From positions 1 to 16,142 of the forward strand of contig DAOWCM010000016.1 in the NCBI GenBank assembly GCA_030639555.1: a stretch of 16,142 bases of DNA, in the 5' to 3' direction. The position numbers and the translations under genes were made by a program. The notes under the pieces were generated by a model. The model had not been told where the DNA came from, did no database searches, and saw only the letters and a program-made list of their open reading frames with translations. Origin of the DNA: Candidatus Eiseniibacteriota bacterium. GTDB lineage: Bacteria > Joyebacterota > Joyebacteria > Joyebacterales > Joyebacteraceae. Shown piece by piece: positions 7,471-15,043 of the stretch (its first letter is position 1; the number at the start of each line of letters is the position of its first letter).

Positions 7471-9039
7471 TCAGGGACCCCCAGGCTGCTGGCCAAGCTT
7501 GTCGGACTCCATGGCGACACTCAGGACCTCGTCCAGCGTCGTCAGCCCTTCCTTGACCTTGCCCATGCCACTGATGAGCAGGGTCTGCATCCCGTCGTCG
7601 ATGGCCTGGTCCCTGATCTTGGTTCCCAGCTCCCCGAGCAGTACGAGGTTCTTGATCTCGCGCGAGATCGGGAAGAGCTCGTAGACGGCAAGCCGACCCC
7701 TGTAACCGCTCCTGGAGCACTCATCACACCCGGCTCCGTGGTAGAACGTCACATCGCCCGCATCGGGCAGGGCGCGTCGGAAGCGCGCCACCAGCGCAGG
7801 GTCGGGCTCATAGGGCTCCTTGCATTCCGCGCAGATCCTGCGGACCAGCCGCTGCGCAATGACCAGGTTCAGCGAGGTGCAGATGAGATAGGGCTCCACT
7901 CCCATGTTCAGGAGCCTGTCGATCGACGACGTGGCGTTGTTCGTGTGGAGCGTGCTGAACACGAGGTGGCCGGTCTGCGCGGCCTTGACGGCGATCGACG
8001 CGGTCTCGAGGTCTCGGATCTCACCCACGAGGATCACGTCCGGGTCCTGCCTGAGGAACGAGCGCAGTGCCGCCGCGAAGTCCAGCCCAATCGTGGGGCG
8101 TGCGCTCACCTGGTTAACCCCCGCGAGCTCATACTCGACGGGGTCCTCCACCGTCATGATGTTCTTGTCCGGCGAGTTGATCTTCGTCAGAGCGGAGTAG
8201 AGCGTCGTCGTCTTGCCACTGCCCGTCGGCCCTGTCAGCAGGATCATCCCGTGCGGCTGGGCGATGGCCTTATGGATCATGCCGAGTGATGACCGATCGA
8301 ACCCCAGATCCTCGAGATCGGTCTTGAGGTTGGTCCTGTCGAGGAGCCGCATCACGACCTTCTCCCCGTAGAGGACCGGAATCGTCGAGATACGGATATC
8401 GACAGCGCGGTGCATGATGCGCACCCTGCAGCTGCCGTCCTGCGGGAGCCTGCGCTCGGCGATGTCGAGCCCCGCCAGGATCTTGATTCGCGAGGTGATC
8501 GCCCACTGCATTCTCTTGGGAGGAGGAAGGATCTCCCTCAGCACGCCATCGACCCGCAGCCTGACGGCGAGTGTCTTCTCCCTGGGCTCGATGTGGATGT
8601 CGCTCGCCCGTTCCTCCATCGCCTGAAGGAGGATCAGGTTGACGAGGCGGATGACCGGCGCATCGTCGGGGTCGATCGAGAGCTGCTCAGGGTCGAGGTT
8701 TCCCCCGGCCGGGTCTGCCACCTCAACGTCAACGATGCTCTGGATACTCTGCTCGATGTCGATGGTGTCGCTGTAGTACTTGTCGATGGCGAAAGTGATG
8801 TCTTCGGCGCCGGCCCGTCTGGGAGTCACCTCGTAGCCGGTGTTGGCCGCGATGGTGTCCGTGGCGATGACGTCCAGCGGGTCCTCCATGGCGAGGATAA
8901 GAGCGTCCTCTTCCTGCCCCACGGCGACCAGGCGGAAGCGCTGGGCCATCTCGCGCGGAACGAGCCTCACGACGTGCGGATCGATCTCCATGCTGGACAG
9001 GTCAAGCTGTTCAGGCTCGTGTGGATGCGCAGTTTCCAA
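7471..9039 (-). CDS. pilB: PilB, type IV pilus extension ATPase
   Basis: This is the GspE/PilB-family hexameric ATPase that drives pilus polymerisation. From TTG at 9039 it has 522 aa. A shortened N-terminal domain (L-D-L-S-S-M-E-I-D-P through about residue 90) is followed by R-A-S-D-I-H-I-E-P (144-152) and Walker A G-P-T-G-S-G-K-T (270-277). Then come the Asp box T-V-E-D-P-V-E-Y, Walker B D-V-I-L-V-G-E-I-R-D (334-343) and the His box G-H-L-V-F-S-T-L-H-T. A tetracysteine zinc site (C403/C406 and C438/C441) is typical of PilB and absent from PilT. The frame is open to a GTG at 9105, but that would lie only 4 bases after the predicted transcript start; TTG 9039 follows a G-rich ribosome site. 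ATG at 8991 is a further alternative. Confidence 0.93.
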   Translation of the reverse strand: METAHPHEPEQLDLSSMEIDPHVVRLVPREMAQRFRLVAVGQEEDALILAMEDPLDVIATDTIAANTGYEVTPRRAGAEDITFAIDKYYSDTIDIEQSIQSIVDVEVADPAGGNLDPEQLSIDPDDAPVIRLVNLILLQAMEERASDIHIEPREKTLAVRLRVDGVLREILPPPKRMQWAITSRIKILAGLDIAERRLPQDGSCRVRIMHRAVDIRISTIPVLYGEKVVMRLLDRTNLKTDLEDLGFDRSSLGMIHKAIAQPHGMILLTGPTGSGKTTTLYSALTKINSPDKNIMTVEDPVEYELAGVNQVSARPTIGLDFAAALRSFLRQDPDVILVGEIRDLETASIAVKAAQTGHLVFSTLHTNNATSSIDRLLNMGVEPYLICTSLNLVIAQRLVRRICAECKEPYEPDPALVARFRRALPDAGDVTFYHGAGCDECSRSGYRGRLAVYELFPISREIKNLVLLGELGTKIRDQAIDDGMQTLLISGMGKVKEGLTTLDEVLSVAMESDKLGQQPGGP

Positions 9040-9119
9040 GTCTCGTCCCCCCCCTATGCGTGTCGGGTGCCGAGGCGGCCGACGCCCATGAGCGTACGGA
9101 CGCACTCAAGACCTTGGAA

Positions 9120-9135
9120 TGCAAGGCACATGCCA
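9120..9135 (-). promoter_or_regulatory. Sigma-54 (-24/-12) promoter upstream of pilB
   Basis: TGGCATG-TGCC-TTGCA on the minus strand keeps the exact GG-N10-GC spacing (GG 9134-9133, GC 9122-9121) and differs from consensus at one position. The predicted start near 9109 gives a leader of about 70 bases to the TTG at 9039. It sits in the gap between the response regulator gene and pilB. Two GTTAACT direct repeats 23 bases apart (9160-9166 and 9183-9189) lie just upstream; a link to an activator is speculative. Confidence 0.8.
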
Positions 9136-9183
9136 ATTATGACAATCTGTGGTAGAGGTGTTAACTGATAGCCAGCCGGTGGG

Positions 9184-10347
9184 TTAACTCAGCTCGAGCG
9201 GGGGGGTGCCGGTGACTCCGCTCAGCCCGCTCTTGCTATACTTCGCATCTTGCACGTTCTCGCTCTCCAGCTCGATCGAGTCCTGCAGCGATTCTGCCTT
9301 CACACCCCGCTTGAGGTTGAGAAAGGCCCTCGCTATGACCGGGTCGAGGTACGTCCCCGCTGCCTCCTCGAGGATGCGGTGCGCCTCCTCGAGAGTCAGA
9401 GAGTCCCTGTACGGTCTCCTGGAAGTCAGTGCGTCGTATGTGTCCGCCACCGCGAGGATCCGCGCCCCCAGCGGGATCGCGTTCCCCTCGAGGCCGTCCG
9501 GATACCCGCTGCCGTCATAGCGCTCGTGGTGGTGTACGATGATGTCAATGATGTCCGAGAGTTCAGGGATCGGGCCGAGGATCCTCCCCGCGACCACTGG
9601 ATGCTGCTGGATGAGGTGCCACTCCTCTTCATTGAGCTTCCCGGGCTTGTTGAGTACCGCTTCCTTGATGCCTATCTTGCCGATGTCGTGGAGGTAGCCG
9701 GCCAGCCACATCCGCTGGATCTCCGTGTCAGACAGCGAGAGGTACCTGGCGATGTTGACGGATTCCTCCGCGACGCGCGCGGAGTGCCCCTGTGTGTACT
9801 CGTCCTTCGCCTCCAGGGCCTGAGCAAGGGCCTTTATGCTGCCTGTGAAGAGCCTCTGAAGGTCCTCGTTGGCCGTGCTCAGCTGCTTGGTCCGCTCCTG
9901 GACCATCGACTCCAGGTTGCGCTGGTATTCCCTGTTCTCCTCCACCAGGCGCTTCTTCTCGAGAGCACGGTCGACGGTCATCTCGAGTGCCGCGAGATTG
10001 AGCGGCTTCGACAGGTGGTCGTAGGCCCCGAGCCGCATGGCCTCAAGGGCCGCGTCAATGTCCGGGGCGCCCGTGATCAGTATGACCGCGAGGTCCTGGC
10101 TCTGAAGCTTGATCTGACGCAGGAGGTCGACGCCGCTCATGCCGGGCATGTGGATGTCCGACAGCACACAGTCGTAGTCGTTCTGCGCGATCCTCGCCAG
10201 AGCGTCCTCCGCACTGCGAGCGGAATCACACTCGAAACCGCTGCCGCTGAGCTTGCGGCAGATTATCTCTCGGATGAAGTCCTCGTCATCCACGACGAGA
10301 ATGCTGGCCTTGGGGCCATCCACGGGGTCTACCGTAGGATTGTCCAA
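9184..10347 (-). CDS. Response regulator with HD-GYP domain (putative c-di-GMP phosphodiesterase)
   Basis: Counted from TTG 10347 (387 aa), a CheY-like receiver (about residues 14-130) has the acidic pair in V-V-D-D-E-D, the phospho-acceptor Asp64 in V-L-S-D-I-H-M-P, and Lys in L-S-K-P-L. A coiled-coil-like linker (about 130-165) leads to a full HD-GYP domain: H188, H220-D221 in L-H-D-I-G-K, the H-H-H-E-R-Y-D-G-S-G-Y-P block (about 272-283), and D-x-Y-D-A-L-T-S-x-R-P-Y-R. This family hydrolyses c-di-GMP to pGpG/GMP on metal centres. TTG 10347 follows GGGGAGG; the frame also opens at GTG 10383, which has no ribosome site. It lies directly upstream of pilB and has its own sigma-54 promoter, so a role in tuning pilus activity is likely but inferred. 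Its sensor kinase is not in the window. Confidence 0.92.
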   Translation of the reverse strand: MDNPTVDPVDGPKASILVVDDEDFIREIICRKLSGSGFECDSARSAEDALARIAQNDYDCVLSDIHMPGMSGVDLLRQIKLQSQDLAVILITGAPDIDAALEAMRLGAYDHLSKPLNLAALEMTVDRALEKKRLVEENREYQRNLESMVQERTKQLSTANEDLQRLFTGSIKALAQALEAKDEYTQGHSARVAEESVNIARYLSLSDTEIQRMWLAGYLHDIGKIGIKEAVLNKPGKLNEEEWHLIQQHPVVAGRILGPIPELSDIIDIIVHHHERYDGSGYPDGLEGNAIPLGARILAVADTYDALTSRRPYRDSLTLEEAHRILEEAAGTYLDPVIARAFLNLKRGVKAESLQDSIELESENVQDAKYSKSGLSGVTGTPPLELS

Positions 10348-10435
10348 TGGCCTCCCCTTCCAGAACCGACCGAGCCCTGGCACTCGAGTAGGACTGTACG
10401 GGCCTCAAGCCCGCCATCACACGAGTGTCGTTGAA

Positions 10436-10451
10436 AGCAAGTTCCGTTCCA
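10436..10451 (-). promoter_or_regulatory. Sigma-54 (-24/-12) promoter upstream of the HD-GYP regulator
   Basis: TGGAACG-GAAC-TTGCT on the minus strand has GG (10450-10449) and GC (10438-10437) spaced by exactly 10 bases and one consensus mismatch in the -24 block. The predicted start near 10425 gives a leader of about 78 bases to TTG 10347. That leader includes a small GGGC/GCCC hairpin (about 10403-10415). It is the third promoter of this type in the locus. Confidence 0.75.
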
Positions 10452-10553
10452 TTGGGGTTTTGTGAAGGTAAGTTCAGTGGGGCCGCGTGCGCGTGTGGGC
10501 GCGACGAAACACAGGAATGCGGTGTTGAAGGGTGGTCATTGCGGCCACGCGCC

Positions 10554-10880
10554 TCAACGACCGATGTCTGCGAGGTCGATCTGCTCCCACTCCCGCGCCA
10601 GCCTGTCCCATCTGAAGAACCTGACGGTGTCCACGCACTCGTCGTCAGACAGGACGTACTCCGTCACCACCTCGCTGCCGATGCGCTTCGAGTAGGTCGT
10701 CTTCGTATCGAGGACGACGGGCTTCACGGTGCGCTCGAGTTTGATCCGTCCCGACGCCCCATTGAAGATCGCGGTCTCCACGGTCATTCGGTGCTCGGGA
10801 TGCTCCTCGGTGGTGTGTTCGGTGAACCCGAACATCTTCTCTATCTTGTCGAGAAGGTCCTCCCACTTGCGCTGGTGCAT
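10554..10880 (-). CDS. Conserved-looking hypothetical protein, 108 aa
   Basis: I do not recognise this protein. It is soluble and charged with no signal or membrane segment. It starts H-Q-R-K-W-E-D-L-L-D-K-I-E and has a mixed alpha/beta pattern with alternating hydrophobics (R-M-T-V-E-T-A-I-F, V-V-T-E-Y-V-L). It ends F-F-R-W-D-R-L-A-R-E-W-E-Q-I-D-L. The start is ATG at 10880, preceded by GGAGGGG with tight spacing, a good sign of a real gene; an upstream open frame to 10985 has no such site. It is the first gene on its side of a divergent gap with the threonine dehydrogenase gene and lies about 100 bases upstream of the sigma-54 promoter of the HD-GYP gene. A nucleic-acid or protein-binding role is possible but unsupported. 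Confidence 0.7.
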   Translation of the reverse strand: MHQRKWEDLLDKIEKMFGFTEHTTEEHPEHRMTVETAIFNGASGRIKLERTVKPVVLDTKTTYSKRIGSEVVTEYVLSDDECVDTVRFFRWDRLAREWEQIDLADIGR

Positions 10881-11134
10881 TACCCCTCCGTGCTCTTCTG
10901 CCACCGTGACAGGTCCGGACACGCTCCCGATTATAGCGCCTGAGCGGCCCCTCCGGAAGCCGCGTCCTCGGCCCCCCCCGGGCAACGCACGGGTACATCG
11001 TGACCCGCCCCGGCAGGGTGATATCCGTGGCCTTGTGGTGGCTCAGGGCACGGTATCGCGTTTGCCGCCGAAATTTGGTAGTCTTGCCGCGGTAATCGGA
11101 AACCGACGGGCTCTCGGACAGAAAGGCGAGGCGT

Positions 11135-12118
11135 GTGGGCACCAAGACGATAGGCAGGATCCTGGTAACGGGGGCGCTCGGGCAGATCGGCTCGGAGCTG
11201 ACCACCGAACTCAGGCGGAGATACGGGGACAGCAATGTCGTCGCGAGCGATCTCAAGCCAAGACCCGACGGAGAACTCGGGCAGGCCGGTCCGTTCGAGC
11301 AAGTGAACGTCACCGATGCCGAAGGCCTGTCGGGGATCTGCAGACGGCACGACATCGACACGATAGTCCACCTCGCCGCCATCCTCTCCGCCAACGGAGA
11401 GAAGAACCCGCTGATGGCGTGGCACGTCAACATCACCGGCCTGATCAACGCGCTGGAGATAGCACGTGACCTGGAACTGACGCAGGTGCTCTGCCCAAGC
11501 TCGATCGCCGTGTTCGGTGCGGGCTGCCCGAAGGAGGACACACCCCAGGAGACGGTACTGAAGCCGTCGACGATGTATGGCGTGACCAAGGTCGCGGGAG
11601 AGCTTCTCTGTGACTACTACGTCGGGCGCTACGGGGTGGATGCGCGAGGTTTGCGATATCCGGGCATCGTATCGGCCGAGACCTTTCCCGGAGGCGGCAC
11701 CACCGACTACGCAGTCGAGATCTACTACGCGGCCGTCGAGAAGGGCGAGTACACCTGCTTCGTGAGCGAGGATACCAGGCTGCCAATGATGTACATGCCC
11801 GACTGCATCAAATCCACGATCGACCTAATGGAGGCCGATTCCGAGCGTCTGATCCACCACGGAGATTTCAACATCGGGTCGATGAGTTTCTCTGCCGGTG
11901 AGCTCGCCGCGTCGATCAAGGAGCATGTCCCGGGCTTCCGTGCGACCTACCGCCCCGACTACCGACAGGCGATCGCCGACTCCTGGCCGTCGTCCGTTGA
12001 CGACACGGCTGCCAGGAAGGAGTGGGACTGGCAGCCCGAGTACGATCTGCAGGCGATGACCGAGGACATGTTGACCAGGCTCCGGGCCCGTCACGAGGCG
12101 GGGCTGCTCTACCGATAG
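11135..12118 (+). CDS. tdh: L-threonine 3-dehydrogenase, SDR (NAD-epimerase-like) type
   Basis: This NAD-dependent dehydrogenase converts L-threonine to 2-amino-3-ketobutyrate, the first step of threonine breakdown to glycine. The 327-aa product is an extended short-chain dehydrogenase. It has the G-A-L-G-Q-I-G Rossmann motif (13-19), H-L-A-A-I-L-S-A (79-86), catalytic Ser in P-S-S-I-A-V-F-G (121-128) and Tyr148/Lys152 in M-Y-G-V-T-K. The family-typical R-Y-P-G-I-V-S and M-M-Y-M-P-D-C blocks are also present. This type belongs to the UDP-galactose epimerase-like TDHs, not the zinc MDR enzyme of E. coli. GTG 11135 has GAGG upstream. The presence of kbl 1.6 kb away supports the substrate. The 254-base divergent gap before it (10881-11134) shows no promoter I would defend. 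Another sugar epimerase is possible but less likely. Confidence 0.88.
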   Translation: MGTKTIGRILVTGALGQIGSELTTELRRRYGDSNVVASDLKPRPDGELGQAGPFEQVNVTDAEGLSGICRRHDIDTIVHLAAILSANGEKNPLMAWHVNITGLINALEIARDLELTQVLCPSSIAVFGAGCPKEDTPQETVLKPSTMYGVTKVAGELLCDYYVGRYGVDARGLRYPGIVSAETFPGGGTTDYAVEIYYAAVEKGEYTCFVSEDTRLPMMYMPDCIKSTIDLMEADSERLIHHGDFNIGSMSFSAGELAASIKEHVPGFRATYRPDYRQAIADSWPSSVDDTAARKEWDWQPEYDLQAMTEDMLTRLRARHEAGLLYR

Positions 12119-12140
12119 CGCCGGCAGGCAGGAAAGACCG

Positions 12141-12178
12141 AGGCCCTGCACTCGAGACGATTCACGAGTGCAGGGCCT
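12141..12178. terminator. Strong hairpin between convergent genes
   Basis: A perfect 14-bp inverted repeat (12141-12154 with 12165-12178) encloses a 10-base loop. It sits 23 bases after the dehydrogenase stop and 30 bases after the stop of the opposing VWA gene. T-tracts are weak on both sides, so it is read as a bidirectional terminator or transcript-end stabiliser. Confidence 0.75.
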
Positions 12179-12207
12179 TAGAACTCACTTCGGACCGATG
12201 AACGCGT

Positions 12208-13482
12208 TTACCTTCTGTTGCCCCTCAGGTACTGATAGCGCAGGCCCTCGATATCAACAACGTCGCCGTCCTTGAGCTTCCGGGTCGTCACTGCCTTGCC
12301 TTCAACAGTGACGCGTCCGCCCTCAACGTGAAGCTCCGGGGGCGATCCGTCCTTGGTCCCGGTGAATTCCATGATCGCCTCGATCTGGGGTATGAACGAC
12401 GTGCCGCTGCCCACCCGCACGGATTCCACACCGGGATTCTCGAGACCGATACACGCCCTGGCCGAAGCTATCCCGTCCACGTCGATTGGCTTGAGATAAC
12501 CCCTCACGCGCATCTCTCCCGTGCCGAAGATGGCCGTCGTGAAGCGCATGGCCCACTTCTTACGCTTCTCGGTACCCACCGCGATCATCCCGACGAAGAC
12601 GGCCAGGATGCCCGCGGAGCCCAGACAGAACTCCGACGAGAAGGCGCTCGACGCGCTCGACGGACGCGCTCCAACGTGCTTGACCTTCGTCTCCCGGGGC
12701 GACTCGGAGGTCTCGGATGCCGTGACCGCATCCTGAAGCTCCGGGGTCCTCGGCGCCTCGACCACCTCAACCGGCGGCGAGGGCCGCTGCTCGCTCGCGA
12801 TCGCCCGGTAGGCCTCCGCAACGCCTGAAGCGGCGGCAACGTGGCGGTAGGTGCCGCCTGTCCTCGTGGAGATATCCGTGAGCAGTTCTCCGTCTACCTT
12901 ACTCGAGCGGCCGAGGCCGATCGTGCAGATTCGGATTCCCTGCTCCGCGCAGAGTGACGCGAGTTCCAGAAGGCGTCTGCGGCTCCTGTCGTACGTTGCT
13001 TCGTATCGCGCGTAGCTGCTATAGACCGGGATGAGTTTGCCGTCCGTGAGGAGAACGATGACCGCGTCGGCGCCCTTCCCGTCGCCCGCTTCCAGGCCGG
13101 GGAAGAAGTGAGCCCGCATCCGCCACACATATTCCAGACCCGCGGTGATGTCGGTCCTGTCGGCGTTGAAACCGAACTTGGTGTGTGCCCTCACGTAGTC
13201 CTTCGACGATTCGTCCTCGATAACCACCGCGTGGTTCGGCAGTACGGAAACAGAACGCTCCCCGTAGCTGCAGATGGAGATGCGGTCCCCAGGCTCGGTG
13301 AGCGACACGAATTCCTTGATCGCCTTGACCGTCATGACCCCACGGCTCTGGTAGCGCATCGTCCCCGTGTTGTCCACAAGCACGACCCAGTCAACGCCGT
13401 ACCCGGCGGCCGTGCTCGCCGCGCAGAGCAGGAACAGCGTCGCAAACAGCAAAGGCCTCAGTCTCATTATCCGGCTTCGCAT
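12208..13482 (-). CDS. Secreted/membrane VWA-domain protein with C-terminal FHA-like domain
   Basis: The 424-aa protein has an N-terminal signal peptide (residues 1-27). A von Willebrand factor A domain (about 30-230) follows, with a MIDAS-type D37-x-T39-x-T41, a Thr in R-T-D-I-T-A-G-L (110-113) and Asp147 in L-L-T-D-G-K. A Pro/Glu/Ser-rich linker (230-285), a membrane helix (about 287-303) and a basic stop-transfer segment (K-R-K-K) lead to a C-terminal domain. That domain ends in G-G-R-V-T-V-E-G-K-A, L-K-D-G-D-V-V-D-I, which resembles the last strands of an FHA domain. The predicted topology puts the VWA outside and the FHA-like part in the cytoplasm. ATG 13482 has GGAGGGG upstream. The role is unknown: metal-dependent adhesion or assembly is inferred from VWA, and phospho-threonine recognition from FHA. 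Confidence 0.8.
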   Translation of the reverse strand: MRSRIMRLRPLLFATLFLLCAASTAAGYGVDWVVLVDNTGTMRYQSRGVMTVKAIKEFVSLTEPGDRISICSYGERSVSVLPNHAVVIEDESSKDYVRAHTKFGFNADRTDITAGLEYVWRMRAHFFPGLEAGDGKGADAVIVLLTDGKLIPVYSSYARYEATYDRSRRRLLELASLCAEQGIRICTIGLGRSSKVDGELLTDISTRTGGTYRHVAAASGVAEAYRAIASEQRPSPPVEVVEAPRTPELQDAVTASETSESPRETKVKHVGARPSSASSAFSSEFCLGSAGILAVFVGMIAVGTEKRKKWAMRFTTAIFGTGEMRVRGYLKPIDVDGIASARACIGLENPGVESVRVGSGTSFIPQIEAIMEFTGTKDGSPPELHVEGGRVTVEGKAVTTRKLKDGDVVDIEGLRYQYLRGNRR

Positions 13483-13681
13483 GATCCCCTCCGACGTTCA
13501 ATCGGCCCGGTAGGCAGTCTTTTCAGCCGCCACCACTGTCAGGAACAGGCCCGGCGCAGCGCAGCTGGTCCGAGCAATCAGCTGAGGGATGCACAAATCG
13601 TGCCCGAACAGGCTTTCACTCCACCATGCCGCATACGCGGTCGCCAGGGCCGGTCGGCAGTCTAGGTGCCCCGGCGAACGC

Positions 13682-13713
13682 AGAAGGGGCCGCGCGTCGG
13701 CGCGGCCCCTTCT
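13682..13713 (-). terminator. Strong hairpin downstream of kbl
   Basis: A perfect 14-bp GC-rich stem (13682-13695 with 13700-13713) with a 4-base loop lies about 50 bases after the kbl stop on the minus strand. There is no T-run on that side, but its strength and place fit the transcript end. The rest of the 279-base gap up to the VWA gene holds nothing else I can name. Confidence 0.75.
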
Positions 13714-13761
13714 CTCCTGCTTGCGGTGCGGAGTTTCCTGACCTCTTGTCCTCAGGCTCTC

Positions 13762-15009
13762 TTAAGTCCCGTACTTCTCGATGATGCCCTTCTTGTCCAG
13801 CCCGAGGATCCCGTACTTCTCCCCCACGTTCTTGAACGCAGCGACACACTTGTCGATGTGCTCGCTCTCGTGCGCCGCGGAGAGCTGCACACGAATCCTC
13901 GCCTGGCCCTCTGGCACGACCGGGAAGAAGAACCCGATGACGTAGATGCCCTCTGCGTACATGTCGCGCGCCATGTCGTTCGCGAGCTTCGCGTTGTACA
14001 GCATGACCGGCACGATGGGAGTGACACCCGGTCTGATGTTCAGCCCGGCCTCCGTCATGCCGTCCCTGAAACGCTTGGTGTTCGCTTCGAGCTTGTCCCT
14101 GAGCTCGGTCGTGCACGAGAGGAGGTCGATGACCTTGATGGTCGCACTGACGATAACCGGCGAGAGCGAGTTGCTGAACAGGTAGGGCCTCGCCTTCTGC
14201 CTGCAGAGCTCGACGAGCTCGCTTCTGCCGGAGACGCATCCGCCGGAGGCGCCTCCCAGCGCCTTCCCGAAGGTCGTCGTTATGAGGTCGACGCGGTCCA
14301 TGACGCCGAAGTGTTCGTGAACACCCCTGCCGGTCTTCCCGATGAAGCCCGTCGCGTGCGAGTCGTCCACCAGCACCATGGCGTCGAACTCGTCGGCGAG
14401 GTCGCACATCTCATCGAGCGGGCAGAGGTCGCCGTCCATTGAGAAGACGCCGTCCGTCACGATGAGGCGCCGCCTCTTGTCCTGGTGCAGCTCCAGCTTC
14501 CTGCGGAGTTGCTCCATGTCCATGTGCTCGAAGATGTCACGCTCGGCGCGACAGAGCCGGATCCCGTCGATCAGGGAGGCATGAATGAGCCTGTCGGGGA
14601 TGATGACGTCCTCCTTGCCCAGAATCGCCTCGAAGACGCCGGCGTTCGCGTCCATGCAGGAGGGGAAGAGAAGCGTGTCCTCCATCTCAAGGAAGGCGGA
14701 TACCTTGTCCTGAAGCTCCCTGTGGATGTCCTGCGTGCCGCAGATGAAGCGCACGGAACTCATCCCGAACCCGCGTGAGTCGAGCCCCGCGTGGGCGGCT
14801 CTGGCAACCTCCGGGTGACTGGAGAGGCCGAGGTAGTTGTTGGCGCAGAAGTTCAGCACCTTCTTACAAGCGGCCCCTTCCGGATACTCGACCTCGATCT
14901 CCGCCGCCTGCGGCGAGCAGATGAAGCGCTTCTCCTTGAAGAGACCTTTCTCCTTTATCGTGGCTATGTCGTCGGCGAACGCCTGACGCGTGGCTGTCGA
15001 GTACGCCAT
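13762..15009 (-). CDS. kbl: 2-amino-3-ketobutyrate CoA ligase (glycine C-acetyltransferase)
   Basis: This PLP enzyme of the alpha-oxoamine synthase family splits 2-amino-3-ketobutyrate with CoA into glycine and acetyl-CoA. It has 415 aa, slightly longer than E. coli Kbl (398). Conserved blocks include N-F-C-A-N-N-Y-L-G-L (53-62), G-F-G-M-S-S-V-R-F-I-C-G-T-Q-D (80-94), V-D-D-S-H-A-T-G-F (214-222; D215 and H218 contact PLP), and the Schiff-base Lys249 in F-G-K-A-L-G-G-A-S-G-G. The C-terminal block is G-F-F-F-P-V-V-P-E-G-Q-A-R-I-R-V-Q. The spacing of Asp, His and Lys equals that in E. coli Kbl. ATG 15009 is preceded by GGAGCGAGG. The threonine dehydrogenase nearby supports Kbl over the related serine palmitoyltransferase or BioF. 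The ACP remnant just upstream hints that an acyl-ACP-using relative is a minor alternative. Confidence 0.95.
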   Translation of the reverse strand: MAYSTATRQAFADDIATIKEKGLFKEKRFICSPQAAEIEVEYPEGAACKKVLNFCANNYLGLSSHPEVARAAHAGLDSRGFGMSSVRFICGTQDIHRELQDKVSAFLEMEDTLLFPSCMDANAGVFEAILGKEDVIIPDRLIHASLIDGIRLCRAERDIFEHMDMEQLRRKLELHQDKRRRLIVTDGVFSMDGDLCPLDEMCDLADEFDAMVLVDDSHATGFIGKTGRGVHEHFGVMDRVDLITTTFGKALGGASGGCVSGRSELVELCRQKARPYLFSNSLSPVIVSATIKVIDLLSCTTELRDKLEANTKRFRDGMTEAGLNIRPGVTPIVPVMLYNAKLANDMARDMYAEGIYVIGFFFPVVPEGQARIRVQLSAAHESEHIDKCVAAFKNVGEKYGILGLDKKGIIEKYGT

Positions 15010-15043
15010 TGCATCCTCGCTCCTGAATGATTCGATTGTGTTG

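Noticed and set aside
9250..10434. Plus-strand 394-codon open frame opposite the HD-GYP gene
   Set aside because: It mirrors a gene with full receiver and HD-GYP motifs, has no ribosome site, and runs through the sigma-54 promoter region.
10971..10986. C-run followed by GGG near 10975 and a similar run near 16122-16138
   Set aside because: They share only a homopolymer and a few flanking bases, which is expected in high-GC DNA. There is no repeat structure.
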